In this document: piece by piece, positions 35,100 to 46,781 of the stretch | Numbering within the stretch: position 1 is the first letter of the stretch | Layout: each line of letters opens with the position of its first letter | Assembly (NCBI GenBank): GCA_027924645.1 | Contig: BSBN01000334.1 | Coordinates: forward strand, 434,001-498,000 | Origin: Cunninghamia lanceolata | Taxonomy: Eukaryota > Streptophyta > Pinopsida > Cupressales > Cupressaceae | Direction: 5' to 3' | Length of the DNA: 64,000 nt | The notes under the pieces: generated by a model | The model's database searches: none | What the model was told of the DNA's origin: nothing | What the model saw: the letters and a program-made list of their open reading frames with translations, nothing else | Translations under genes and position numbers: made by a program

Positions 35100-38000
35100 A
35101 TTGGTTTTGAGCCTATGCTCCTACATCAACAAGGCAGGTCAACTATTTGACATGATGCGTCAAAGAAATGTTGTCTCATGGAATGCAATTGGCAGATGTA
35201 AATCCAAATTCAACAACCTTATCCACAATCATCTTTACCTATGCCAAAATGGGATCTTTAGAACAAGGTATAGAAAACCATCAAAGCATAAAGGATATAG
35301 GAATTTTCTCACATGTTGTATTTGTAGCTGCTCTTTTAGACATGTATGCAAAGTGTGAAAGCATAGACAAGGCATGTGAATAGTTTGGCATGACACATCA
35401 AAGAAATGATGTCTCATCGAATGCAATGATTGCAAAATATATACACAAAATCGATTTTTTTGATAAGGCTTTAGAAACTTTCAAGCAAATGCAATTGGCG
35501 AGTGTAAAGGCATATTCCATAACCTTAGAATTGGTATCTTTGGAACACGGTATAGGCATCCATCAAAGCATTAAGGATATAGGAATTTTGTCAAATGTTG
35601 TAGTTGCAACTACCCTGCGAGACATGTATGCAAAGTGTGGAAGCATAGACAAGGCACATGAATTGTTTGGCATGATACCTCAAAGAAATGTCGTCTCATG
35701 GAATGCAATGATTGCAAGATAAATGGATTTTTTTGATGATGCCTTAAAGATTTGTTGTCTCATTCTGCTCTTTCTGTAACTTATATATAGATGGTGAAAT
35801 GAGGGTATACTAGACCTATAGAAGGTGAAATGAGGATCTAATGTCAAACATATCATCTCCCTCTTGGTCTCTCTCTATGTTTCCCCCTAACTAAACATAT
35901 AATGTCAAACATATATCTAAGGTGAGATGAAGGTAGGAAAATGATGTCAAACATATAGAAGGTGAAATGAGGATATGTCTAACATGTAAGATGAGAAATT
36001 ATCTATGATTATCGTATCAAATCTAGTACTTTCAATATCATGATTGTTATGAGATGTATACAAAAAGAAGGGTACAACAAATATGTTAACTAACACTTAG
36101 CATCAATCTAATAATTTAGCATAAGCAAATTACATTTCCTTATAATGATTCAAACTATGAATTGTTAGATTCATCTAAAAAAACTTATAAAGGCCTAAAT
36201 GATAAATCCTATGATTGGATGCAACTTTCCTTGTACCCATCATTCTCTTAACAAAAATATTTTATTGTATGTTTCATATTCCATATTTTTCTTATCATAA
36301 AAGTGTAAAATTTAACTAATAATTTATATACAACCCCTAATTATATGAAAACCATATCATAAGTTGTTGCAAATAGGTTCACAATATATTTATTTGTTAG
36401 CCAAATAAAAGTTAGCTTCAATATTCATAATGTAAAGTGTTGAAGCATAGACAAGGCATGCGAATTGTTTTGCATAACACCTCAAAGAGATGCCATCTCA
36501 TGGAATGCAATAATTGCAATATATGCACAAAATGGATTTGTTGATAAGGATTTAGAAACTTTCAAGCAAATGCAATTGGCAGGTTTAAATCCAAATGTAA
36601 AGTGAACCATTTGACAAAACACCTCAAAGAGATGCCACCTCATATCTAATGCAAATTGTGGAAGCATAGACAAGGCACACGAACTGTTTGACAGAACACC
36701 TCAAAGAGATGCATCTCAGGTCTAATGCAATAATTGCAAGATATGCACAAAATGGATTTGTTCATAAGGCTTTAGAAACTTTCAAGAAAATGCAATTGGT
36801 AGGTGTAAAGTCAAATTCCACAACCTTAGCCAACATCCTCCCTGCCTATGCCAAAATAGGAAGTTCGGAAAAGGGTATGCACATCCATCAAAGCATAAAG
36901 GATATGGAAATTTTGTCAGATCTATTGTAGTTGAAACCTAGTAGACATGTATGCAAACTATAGAAGCATAGACAAGGCACATGAATTGTTTGGTAGAACA
37001 CCTCAAAGAGATGCCATATCATGGAATTCAATAATTGTAAGATAGCACAAAATGGATTTGTTAATAAGGCTTTAGAAACTTTCAAGCAAATGTAATTGAG
37101 AGGTGTAAAGCCAAATTCCACAACCTTAACCAACATCCTCCCTTCATATGCCAAAATGGGATCTTTGGAACATGGTATGGACATCCATCAAAGCATAAAG
37201 GATATGGGAATTTTGTCAGATCTTGTAGTTATAACTACCCTAGTAGACATGTATGCAAAGTGTGGAAGCATAGACAAGGTACGCGAACTGTTTGACATGA
37301 TGCCTCAATGAAACGCCATCTCATGGAATGCAATGATTGCAAGATATACAAAAAATAGATTTTTTTGATAAGGCTTTATAAACTTTCAAGCAAATACAAT
37401 TGGCAAGTGTAAAGCCAAATTCTACAACCTTAGCCAGTATCCTCCTTGCTTATGCCAAAATGGGATCTTTGGAACACGGTATGGACATCCATTAAAGGAT
37501 AAAAGATATGGCAATTTTTTTAGATGTTGTAGTTGCAACTACCCTCGGAGACATGTATGCAAAGTGTGGAAGCATAGACAAGGCACGTGAACTATTTGGC
37601 ATGATGTCTCAAAGAAATGTCGTGTCATGGAATGCAATGATTGCAAGATATGAACAAAATGGATTTTTTGATAAGGCTTTAGAAACTTTTAAGTAAATGC
37701 AATTTGTGGGTGTAAAGCCAAATTCCACAACCTTAGCCAACATCCTCCCTTCATATGCCAAAATGGGATCTTTAGAACATGGTATGGACATCCATCAAAG
37801 CATAAAGGATATGAAAATTGTGTCAGATCTTGTAGTTGCAACTACCCTAGTAGACATGTATGCAAAGTGTGGAAGCATAGACAAGGTACGTGAACTATTT
37901 GACACGATGCCTTAATGAAATGCCATTTCATGGAATGCAATGATTGCAAGATATGCAAAGATGGATTTTTTTTATAATGCTTTATAAACTTTCAAGAAAA

Positions 38001-38940
38001 TACAATTGGCGGGTGTAAATCCAAATTCCACAACCTTAGCCAGTGTCCTCCTTGCCTATGCCAAGATGGGATCTTTGGAACATGGTATGGACATACATCA
38101 AAGCATAAAAGATATGGGAATTTTGTTAGATGTAGTTACAACTGCCCTCAAAGACATGTATTCAAAGTGTGGAAGCATAGACAACGCACGTGAATTGTTT
38201 GGCATGACACCTCAAAGAAATGTTGCCTCATGGAATGCAATGATTGCAAAATATGAACAAAATGGATTTTTTGATAAGGCTTTAGAAACTTTCAAGCAAA
38301 TGCAATTGGTGGGTATAAAGCCAAATTCCAAAACCTTAGAAATGGTATCTTTGGAACACGGTATAGACATCTATCAAAGCATAAAGGATATAGGAATTTT
38401 GTCAAATGTTGTAGTTGCAACTACCTTGTGAGACATGTATGCAAAGTCTAGAAGCATATACAAGGAACGTGAACTATTTGACACGATGCCTCAAAGAAAT
38501 GTTGTCTTATGGAATGCAATGATTGCAAGATATGCACGAAATGGATTTTTCATAAGGTTTTAGAAACTTTCAAGAAAATGCACAAAAGAAACTTTCAACC
38601 AAATGCAATTGGCATGTCTAAAACCAAATTGCACAACCTTATCCAACATCCTCCTTGCCTATGCCAAAATGGGATTTAGGGAACATCCAGTGTGGACAAC
38701 CATCAAAGCATAAAGGATATAGGAATTTTGTCACATGTTGCATTTGTAGCTGTCCTTGTAGACATGTATGGAAAGTGTGGAAGTATAGACAAGGCACGTG
38801 AACTGTTTGACATGATGCCTCAAAGAAATGCATAGTCTGGTGGAATGCAATGATTGCAAGATATGCACAAAATGAACTATTTGAAAATGATTTATAAACT
38901 TTCAAGCAAATGCAATTGGCACATGTAAAACCAAATTCTT
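35100..38940 (+). pseudogene. PPR (PLS-class) pseudogene of near-identical units
   Basis: Repeated units encode, in order, KPNSTTLANILPSYAKMGSL, EHGMDIHQSIKDMGILSD, VVATTLVDMYAKCGSIDKA, RELFDMMPQRNVVSWNAMI and ARYxQNGFFDKALETFKQMQ, the pattern of plant PLS pentatricopeptide motifs (organelle RNA-binding proteins). One unit (about 300-315 bp, three PPR motifs) recurs near 35,195, 35,500, 36,590, 36,810, 37,105, 37,410, 37,720, 38,015, 38,320, 38,620 and 38,920. Frameshifts and stops occur in most units; the longest open piece is 141 codons (38006-38431). No start with a targeting peptide and no E/DYW tail is visible. The similarity between units is far higher than in normal PPR genes, so the array looks expanded at DNA level. 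Confidence 0.8.
35725..36430. other. AT-rich interruption inside the PPR array
   Basis: No PPR similarity. Repeats of AGGTGAAATGAGG and ATGTCAAACATAT occur between 35,790 and 35,985. It may be an insertion or a remnant intron; no target duplication was found by eye. Confidence 0.4.
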
Positions 38941-38972
38941 GTAATGATAATTGATCATCATATTAAATATTT

Positions 38973-38977
38973 AATGT
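38973..38977. repeat. Target-site duplication AATGT, left copy
   Basis: AATGT directly precedes the TGTTATG start of the left LTR and recurs at 46606-46610 right after the right LTR. Confidence 0.85.
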
Positions 38978-40326
38978 TGTTATGTTGGAAAATGTCCTCT
39001 TGGGGGCTTTTCCCTCTTAAGGTTTAGCTCTTGGGTCCTTAGAATTCATTATAAGCATCTTGCATGTTAATTTTGAATCCCAATGAGAAAACCCCGAAGT
39101 CTAGTGGCAAATAGGAACTAGGGGATGTTATTTTGATGACTCCTAACCAAAATTGGGAGGGTGGACTTGGGCGCTAGCACCCTAATCCTACCCTATTTTG
39201 GGTCAGCCCTAAATTTAAATGTCAGTTTTATGACCATTACTTAGGTCCTATGCTGACATCTCAAATTTGAATTACGAAATTCTTAGCGAGAATGTGTGTA
39301 GTTGCATATATAAGCATGTTTAGTGTTTCATTTGCAATCTAGAAGCTAATTAGAAGATGATTATGAACTTTTGGCTAACTTATGATTTTAGAGCATCCAT
39401 GATATTCATTGTTGCAGAGCAGAGCATTATTATTGTGTTTGTGATTGCAGATTTAGCTTTATCTTCTCATGTGATTGAAGAGCCTTCATTTATGTGACAT
39501 CTACACTTCCAAGGTGATATCTATTTGTGTTTGAATCATTTATCATTTAGATTTTTCCTCTATCCTGTAGGGATACGCACTCTTTATCTGACAACAGTGT
39601 TCGGAAGACTTGAATGTCTCTCTGGGGCTTGACCAATGCACGCCTCTAAACACCACAACCCCCAACCACTCTTCTTGTGATTGCAGGTTATAGGTGTCGC
39701 ATCTGGATGTTGTGGAGTTGTAGGGAACAGTAAGACAGTGTGTAGACTCTAAATCCCTAAAGAAAATGACTGCTTGGACATAGGCGTTAGTGCAGTGTCT
39801 TCTGAGGTTGCAAACACAAAAACAATTTGGACAGTGATAATCAACATTCAAAGAGCTTCCTACATCCTAAAAAATGTCTGGCCTTAGACTTATGGAGGTG
39901 TCCTCTGCATCTTTCGAGGTAGAAATGGAAAGTACAGTGATAATCAATGTTGGGAGGAGATCAAGATTTCGTAGAGAAAACAATACCTTGGTAGTGCCCC
40001 TGACTATTCTGCATTCTGAACTTCAAAAAATGGTCAGTTATTAATCTCATCCTACTACCTTAGTCTGCAAGTATTTGTCATAATTCATCAATTTGCTTAC
40101 TGTTTTGCAAACCTAGGGTTTTAAGGGTATTTGAGCATTAAATTGATACATTAGTTGATAATATATGAGCTTCCACATCATTCCAAGTGATAGCCTAACC
40201 TGTAGGTGAATCCTCTTGCAAAAGTGTGATTCAACTTGGTTGATATGTCCTTGAATGTTTGTAGAGAAAGGAGGATTTAACCCTTGTATGTATTAAACCC
40301 CATCATCCCCCTATTTCTATAAAATA
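38978..40326 (+). repeat. 5' LTR of the non-autonomous element (1,349 bp)
   Basis: Direct repeat of 45234-46605, with substitutions and small indels throughout, indicating an old insertion. A TATA-like TATATAAG lies at 39307-39314, conserved in the other LTR. A 102-codon antisense ORF (39543-39851) recurs in the other LTR as a by-product of the repeat. Confidence 0.9.
39307..39314 (+). promoter_or_regulatory. LTR TATA box candidate
   Basis: TATATAAG in the 5' LTR, about 330 bp after the LTR start; the same octamer is at 45562-45569 in the 3' LTR. Conservation between LTRs and position fit the U3/R border of an LTR promoter. Confidence 0.5.
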
Positions 40327-40329
40327 TTT

Positions 40330-40339
40330 TGGTGAACCC
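40330..40339 (+). other. Primer-binding-site candidate
   Basis: TGGTGAACCC, preceded by TTT after the LTR end. It begins TGG as required for pairing with a tRNA CCA end. I do not name the tRNA. Confidence 0.5.
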
Positions 40340-41216
40340 ATGTTTTTTTTTTTTGAATTTTACACCTTGCTGAGTGTTGTACTCTAGATTTGCATTCATT
40401 CATCTTATTGCATTTGAAAATTTACAAAAAAATTGAAAATTTAAAAAAAAAATTTAAAAATTGGCATCTTAAGCTTGCATTTTGGTATAATTTGAATTAA
40501 TTGGTATTTAATTTCATTTAATTTCTATTATTTTCATTAGATCTGATTTAAATTGCAGAAATTTATCTTATTTTAATCATTTGCATTGCATTTCCATGCT
40601 TAATTTGTCAAAAATTGCTTGAAATTGTGCATTTTCCATAAAAACCTAGTTTTGCATTAGCTAGGGTTTGTAGTTAAAATCTTGTTTCAGATTTTACTAC
40701 CCTTTTCAAACACTCATTTAGGACTAATTTCTAATTGTAGTGTTGCATTATAGTGTCATTTTTTTGCAAAAATTCATGTCTAGGGTTTGAAAACCTTGCA
40801 TTTTCACTAGATTTGGCCTTATCGTCTCTCTAGAATTACATTATAGGAATGTTGTGAAGGATATTATTGCATTATTGGATTGATATTGAGCTTATTATTC
40901 AATACCCCTCTTAAAAATCTTCACAACACCTCTTCCTTCAGCCATTTGCATTGTAAAAAGGTGAAAAAGTAAACATTTTAGGTGCATAAATGAGCATAAT
41001 TGGTGTTGGTTCATTGCATTTAATATAAATACATAAAATCATCAATTGGCCCTTGTTGTATTGTACTCTTTTTCTTCTATCCATTGTGTTTGTTGTTAAC
41101 TTGGTGCATCCTTTTAGCCATTTTTCCTTAAACAAGTGTTTAAGAGTGAAATAGTCACACATCTAGGGTGTATCAAGTAACATAAAACTTTGCATGTCTT
41201 GTTTTACTAGATCTTA
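40340..41216 (+). other. Leader of the non-autonomous element
   Basis: AT-rich, with poly-T and poly-A tracts near 40,345 and 40,440. No ORF of note. It corresponds to the untranslated leader between PBS and the first coding segment. Confidence 0.5.
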
Positions 41217-42260
41217 TTGGACATTGATGTTACAAGACATTTCATTGTGGCATCTTCATCTCATCGCTCTTTGGTATCTTTACATGCATCTATCAAAAAC
41301 TTTGAGAATTTCTACAAATTTCTTAATATGAATCCTCATGTTCTTACTTATATACAAGCTATGTATCATAAGGATATATTTAAATGCTCTTCATCTAAAA
41401 TCCTTGACTATGTATCTGATTTTGACAACTTCACATCTCTCATGAATACATACCCTTTGGTAGAAGATTTAACAAAACACATTGAGCATGATGAGTGCGA
41501 AATTTCTCTTAATGCTTTGGAATTAACAGCTCAAACATATGATGATGATGATGATGATTCCGTAAGTTATCCTACTTCTCCCATAATTGAATGTCCAAGG
41601 ACCTTAGATGAGAAGACTATGGATAGCTCTATTAATGATACAACACCTAACCTTTCTAACAACACCTTACCTTTCTTTCATTACAAGATGTAGCATTATT
41701 GGATGAGAAAATGTCTCTCACATTAAATCCTTTAGGGATAGATGTTGGGTATAATAAAGAAGAAAACAATGTTAATTCAATATTAACTAATAGACTTTGT
41801 AGCAATGTTCATCAGATGATCGTGCGAGGGGCACCTAGTGCACCTTCTTGCTTAAAACCAATGATTATGGTTCAAGGAGATCGAGGACCACTTAGATCTC
41901 CTAATCACATTCTAAACTATGCAAGAAAAATCACTCAAAGAAACCAAGGTGCTCAAAATGTGTCACAACAACCACATCACAACATAATTGCTCACATACA
42001 ACACCCGTAATAACAAGAAAAATATGCAAGCACCTCATGTGCCTGTCTCCCTCCCAGCTTCTCAACCTATGCTTCCTCCACCACCTCGTCTTACTCATAA
42101 AAGTAGTCAAGAATATGATCTTGTTGAGCAGCTTCACGCTACTCTGGCTAAGATTTCTCTTCAGAATTTAATACAAACATCACCTACATACCATGGAATG
42201 CTCCAAGAAGCTTTACAAAAGATGATTGTCCCACCTACCAGGCTAAGTCGAATGACGTAG
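41217..42260 (+). pseudogene. Gag-side and linker coding remnants
   Basis: Three overlapping or adjacent ORFs (41217-41693, 41699-42010, 41988-42260) lie in different frames. The first has no recognisable domain and has a run of six Asp. The last contains YDLVEQLHATLAKISLQNLI and a segment ending HGMLQEALQKMIVPP, which resembles the conserved block found just before the protease in plant Tat-type polyproteins. No Retrotrans_gag core motif is visible, so capsid function is doubtful. Confidence 0.5.
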
Positions 42261-42277
42261 CAACTGTATTAGATAGT

Positions 42278-42769
42278 ATGCATGTGACAAAAACAGATAG
42301 TCTCTTTCAACCACATGAATTACCATCAATTGAAGTTCAAAACCAATATGATCCACTTATAATATTTTACATTATAAATACAAAGTTGGTAAAGCGAGTT
42401 ATGGTTGATAACGGATCGGCTCTTAATGTTTGTGGTATTGATTTGTTACATAAGATTAAGGTTGATACCTCTTTGATTAAATCGGATATAATTAGCATTC
42501 GCGGCTTTGATAATGGTAGTAGACAATCTGTGGGTACTATAACTTTACCCGTAAAGGTTGGACCTATGACATTATCTACCATTTTTCATGTCATGCCTGG
42601 TTCACTTTCATATAATATGATTCTTGGTAGATCGTGGATTCATGCCATGGGGGTAGTTCTGTCTACCCTTCATAGATCAATAAAGTTTATCTATCAAAAC
42701 AAGCTCCGCACCATACATGCTGATCCTGAACCAGATAATTGTTACATCTTGAAAAGCAAAAACAAGTAA
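42278..42769 (+). CDS. Gypsy-type aspartic protease
   Basis: A 163-codon open segment. KLVKRVMVDNGSALNVCGID has the catalytic Asp in the VDNGSA form common in plant Tat/Athila-like proteases. GPMTLSTIFHVMPGSLSYNM and ILGRSWIHAMGVVLSTLHRS give the flap region and the ILGRxW block, and IKFIYQNKLRTI closes the domain. The ATG at 42278 is simply the first in the open segment; the natural product would be a polyprotein. This is the best preserved coding piece of the element. Confidence 0.75.
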   Translation: MHVTKTDSLFQPHELPSIEVQNQYDPLIIFYIINTKLVKRVMVDNGSALNVCGIDLLHKIKVDTSLIKSDIISIRGFDNGSRQSVGTITLPVKVGPMTLSTIFHVMPGSLSYNMILGRSWIHAMGVVLSTLHRSIKFIYQNKLRTIHADPEPDNCYILKSKNK

Positions 42770-43302
42770 ACAATCATACAAGTCTAAACAAATTACAAGT
42801 TGATTCATCAACACCTCTTGCCACATATAATGTTGTGCAAGACTCTACACCATCGGATGTACTTTTTGGTGACGATTGGGGTTCATTAGATTTTAATCCT
42901 TGCAGTGTAGGGGAATATAAACTTAATAACCCTGACACATCAAAAGTCGCAATGATCTCGTCTAAGAAAACTTTAGAAACACCTGAGAAACCTAAAGTCT
43001 CCTTGGTAGAAAATAAAGACAATACTTTTACTTATACTACAAATTATGAGACCTATGAGGCTTCACCATCTTCTAAAGAAATGGACTCTCTCTATGGTCA
43101 TGGATTTCAAATATTATACAAAAATCACGACTATGCAGGTAATGGAGGTGGTGTAAATCAACAAGGAATCAGAGTACCTTTACAAGTTGCTGGAATTAAT
43201 TACACAACCGGTATAGGATATCGTTCTTTAAATCCTACCAAAACCTCTCATCATCCTAAACTCAAGTTAATGCAATTTCAACAAGACCAAAATGACATGT
43301 GA
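42739..43302 (+). pseudogene. Segment after the protease with a G-patch-like motif
   Basis: An open segment of 187 codons in a frame shifted from the protease. GHGFQILYKNHDYAGNGGGV is followed by NQQGIRVPLQVAG and TTGIGY. The spacing of glycines and the QGI-x-P block resemble a G-patch (nucleic-acid-binding glycine-rich motif) that sits after the protease in some retroelements. This is inferred from the pattern, not from a search. Confidence 0.45.
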
Positions 43303-45218
43303 GATATCCTGGGCTGATAGACAAGAATTGTCCGCTAGGAAGCATCCCTTTGCATCAGGTAAATATTTCTCCATTTTTAAGCCACACTCATTGTAGCAAA
43401 TATCATATTTGCTCTCAAGGGTGGCCTCTTCCTAGATATGTATGTTCTTAACATTAGGATGAATCAGGTAAGTATTTCTAACCCTTTACCTTTGTGTTGT
43501 ATTTCTCCCGTGATGTGTTATATGTTGTTTAGGCCTCTTACGATGACCCTTGATACTCTTGTAAGGTCAAGGATACTAGGAGACCGCCTCTGTTGTGACC
43601 CTTCTTCTATCTATATCATCATTCTTCTATCTTATTTCTCCTCTATTTTCATTGTTGTGTGTTGTGTCTTAGGGGCATAGCGTTGTGGTTGGTGACTTGG
43701 GGGCACTTTCCTACGTGACGAACCTAGGGCACTTGTTTCTCCTCTCTTGATTTATTGTTTACCTTCCTCTAGTGGTTCTATCTAGCTGACAGATGATGGA
43801 AAACAAATAATACTGATACAGACCAAGTGTCCCTTCAGGGAGTAAGCAAAAATGGACCTAGTCCATACATGACGACGGGGTTGATATATATTATCTGACG
43901 CTTGGCTAGTAGAATCACTATGTATGATATTTTGATGATATCTTATCACACTAACAAACCATAACAATATTGTTGCTCAAGGAACTTTTTTTATCTTGGA
44001 TCTCGCCTTGTTTATACTCGGTTCTGGGATCTTTGCGGTATAACCCCACGGTTATAACTCAGGTTCTGAATCCATAGTATAACCTTGACTCTTGATGTGA
44101 TTATGTTTATGCATTTCTTTGATCATGTGATGTGGTTATTATTTTATGGAAAGATTTCTTACCTCTTCTTGCAGGATAGTGTGTTTGTGGGAACATTTAG
44201 CGATCGTAAAGTGCATGTCACCTCTGGGGGCATGGGCTTTGTGAGAGCTCGTGTTCCCTTGTGTGTTTTCTTCCTACCTTAACGTGCTTGATATCAGTAC
44301 ATGATATTAACCACCTTAAGGTAGGGGCATATATAAGGTAAGATGTCTGATGATTTTGGTACTAACGAAGCATGTTTGTAAGCCCTCTGCAGAGGTGGGA
44401 TGTTGTATCTCTACATGAGTGCACATCTTTATTTTATAATGCAATTATTAAGCCCTCTATGGAGGTGGGATATCATGCATATCCTTTTATTTTAAGCCAT
44501 CTGCGGAGGCGGGGATGGTGTATTCCTCGAGGAGAGGGCACATTCTGTCATTTCTAAAAGTCCTCCGAGCAGGCGAGATTGGTGTATCCCCCCTTAAGCG
44601 TTCCTTTGGTGATTGTTGTGGCAAAGCCCAATCATCAGTGTGTGCCTGTAATGTGCCTGAGATGGTGGTGAACCTAGCAATAGGCTCCTTTCATCACTTG
44701 TTTGCCGTGTTTTCTCTGTGTCTTCCATGTGTGTGTGTATGGCGTGTTGTTCCCAAGCATAGTCTAAAGACCAGTGGCGATGAGCTCCTCCTATGCTTTG
44801 GGATTTGTATGGCGTGTTTGTTCTTAAGTGTAGTCTAAAGACCGGTGGCGATGAGCTCCTCCTACACTCTGAGATTTGTATTGTGTGTATGTTGCCCCAT
44901 ATGCAGTCTAAAGACTGGTGGCGATGAGCTCTTCCTACATTTTGGGTTGTGTGTTTACTTTCCATGTACTTGCATTTGCATTCATATATATGAGAAAATG
45001 AAAAAGAAATAATCACTGCATTCACTGTATTCATTGTGTTTTGCATGTCTTCAATCTTGTCTTCTCTGTGTTTTGCGTGACTGTAATTGTTTTCTCTATG
45101 TTTTGTGTGCCCGTTACTGTCTTCAATGTGTTTGGCATGTCCGCACCGTGCTTGGCATGTTTGTTGTGTTTGGACCATACTTTAATGCATGTATTGGCCT
45201 TGCATTTATACATATTAT
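43303..45218 (+). other. Non-coding 3' half of the element with tandem motifs
   Basis: RT, RNase H and integrase would be expected here but are absent. A word TAAGCC(C/A)TCT with GAGG(T/C)GGG recurs near 44,378, 44,449 and 44,492. A unit of about 67-70 bp starting AGTCTAAAGACC(A/G)GTGGC recurs near 44,761, 44,831 and 44,900. A roughly 33-bp TGTGTTTTGC-type unit recurs between 45,035 and 45,150. A GTAAGTATTTCT-containing segment occurs twice near 43,360 and 43,467. Confidence 0.6.
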
Positions 45219-45233
45219 AAAGTGGGGGCTAAA
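45219..45233 (+). other. Polypurine tract
   Basis: AAAGTGGGGGCTAAA directly abuts the right LTR start TGTTATG. It is the expected plus-strand primer site. Confidence 0.75.
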
Positions 45234-46605
45234 TGTTATGTCAGAAAATATCCCCTTGGGGGATTTTTCCTCTTAAGGTTTACCTCACAGGTCCTTAGAA
45301 TTCATTATAAGCATCTTGCATGTTAATTTTGAATCACAATGAGAAAACCCCAGAGTCTTGTGGCAAATAGAACCTAGGGGATGTTATTTTGATGACTCCT
45401 GACCAAAATTGGGAGGGTGGACTTGGGTGCTATAGCCCTAGTCCTGCCCTATTTTAGGTCAGCCCTAAATTTAAATATCAGTTTATGACCGTTACTTAGG
45501 TCCTATGCCGACATCTCAAGTTTAAATTACAAAATTCTTAGCGAGAATGTGTGTAGTTGCATATATAAGCATGTTTGGTGTTTCATTTGCAATCTAAAAG
45601 CCAATTAGAAGATGATTATGAACTTTTGGCTAACTTATGATTTTAGAGCATCCATGATATTCATTGTTGCAGAGCAGAGAATTGTTATTGTGTTTGTGAT
45701 TGCAGATTTAGCTCCATTTTCTCATGTGATTGAAGAGCCTTCATTTATGTGAGATCTACACTTCTAAGGTGATCTATTTGTGTTTGAATCATTTATCATT
45801 TGGATTTTGCCTCTATCCCGCAAGGATACGCACTCTTTATCTGACAACGATCTTCGGAAGACTTGAATGTCTCTTCAAGGCTTAACTGAGGCAAGTCTCT
45901 AAACACCACAACCCCCAACCACTCTCCTTGTGATTGCAGGTTATAGGTGTCACATCTGGATGGAGTGGAGTTGTAGGGAATAGTAAGATAGTGTGCAAAC
46001 TCTGAATCCCTAAAGAAAAGGACTACTTGGACACGGGCGTTAGTGGTAGTGTCCTCTAAGGTTGCAAACACAGAAACAACTTGGATAGTGATAATCAGCA
46101 TCCGAAGAGCTTCCTACATCCTGAAAGAACATCTGGGCTTGAACTTGGGCGCTAGTGGAGGTGTCCTTCACATCTTCCGAGGCAGAAATAGAAAGTACAA
46201 TGATCATCGGTGTTGGGAGGAGATCAGGATTCCATAGAGAAAATAGTACCTTGGATAGGGGTGTTAGTGGTAGTGTCCCCGACTATTCTGCATTCCAAAC
46301 TTCTAAAAATGGTCAGCTATTAATCTCAACCTACTACCTTAGTCTGCAAACATTTGTTGTAATTCATCAATTTGCTTACTGTTTTGTATACCTAGGGTTT
46401 TAAGGGTATTTGAGCATTAAATTGATACATTAGTTGATAGTATATGAACTTTCACATCATTCCAAGTGACAACCTAACCTGCAGGTGAATCCTCTTGCAA
46501 AAGTGTGATTTAACTCGGTTGATATGTCCTTGAATGTTTGCAGAGAAAGGAGAATTTAACCCTTGTATGTATTAAACCCTACCATCCCCCTGTTCCTATA
46601 AAACA
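45234..46605 (+). repeat. 3' LTR of the non-autonomous element (1,372 bp)
   Basis: Direct repeat of 38978-40326; ends CTATAAAACA. The TATATAAG box is at 45562-45569. The antisense ORF 45796-46101 mirrors that in the left LTR. Confidence 0.9.
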
Positions 46606-46610
46606 AATGT
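46606..46610. repeat. Target-site duplication AATGT, right copy
   Basis: Matches 38973-38977. Confidence 0.85.
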
Positions 46611-46781
46611 AAACTGTCATATACATAATGTCATGAACATAACATCTATTCTATATATAAATCCATATAGCATGTCTAAACAAAGTTATATATGCATATA
46701 CAAAAATATACATCGGTAACATACAAAAGTATGTATACAAAGCCATCTAGGCATACAAAAAATGTCTCAAAATCTAGTTTC

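Larger units (their letters stand above)
38978..46605 (+). mobile_element. 7.6 kb non-autonomous LTR retrotransposon
   Basis: LTRs at 38978-40326 and 45234-46605, both starting TGTTATGT and ending CTATAAAA(C/T)A, with AATGT duplications outside. A PBS candidate TGGTGAACCC lies four bases after the left LTR and the polypurine tract AAAGTGGGGGCTAAA lies directly before the right LTR. The internal 4.9 kb encodes only a gag/pol linker, a gypsy-type protease and a G-patch-like segment. No RT, RNase H or integrase motif appears in any frame, so it must have moved with enzymes from another element. It lies at the right edge of the PPR pseudogene. Confidence 0.9.

Noticed and set aside
39543..39851. 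102-codon minus-strand ORF, with a similar ORF at 45796-46101
   Set aside because: Both lie at the same place in the two LTRs, antisense to the element, and show no domain. The similarity is only LTR identity.
44594..45178. 194-codon minus-strand ORF
   Set aside because: It is a translation of small tandem repeats (repeated KHTENT/HTKHRE-like text) with no domain.
38978..46605. Autonomous retrotransposon
   Set aside because: I looked for YMDD/YLDD, the integrase HHCC and D-D-E blocks and RNase H motifs in all frames of the interior and found none.
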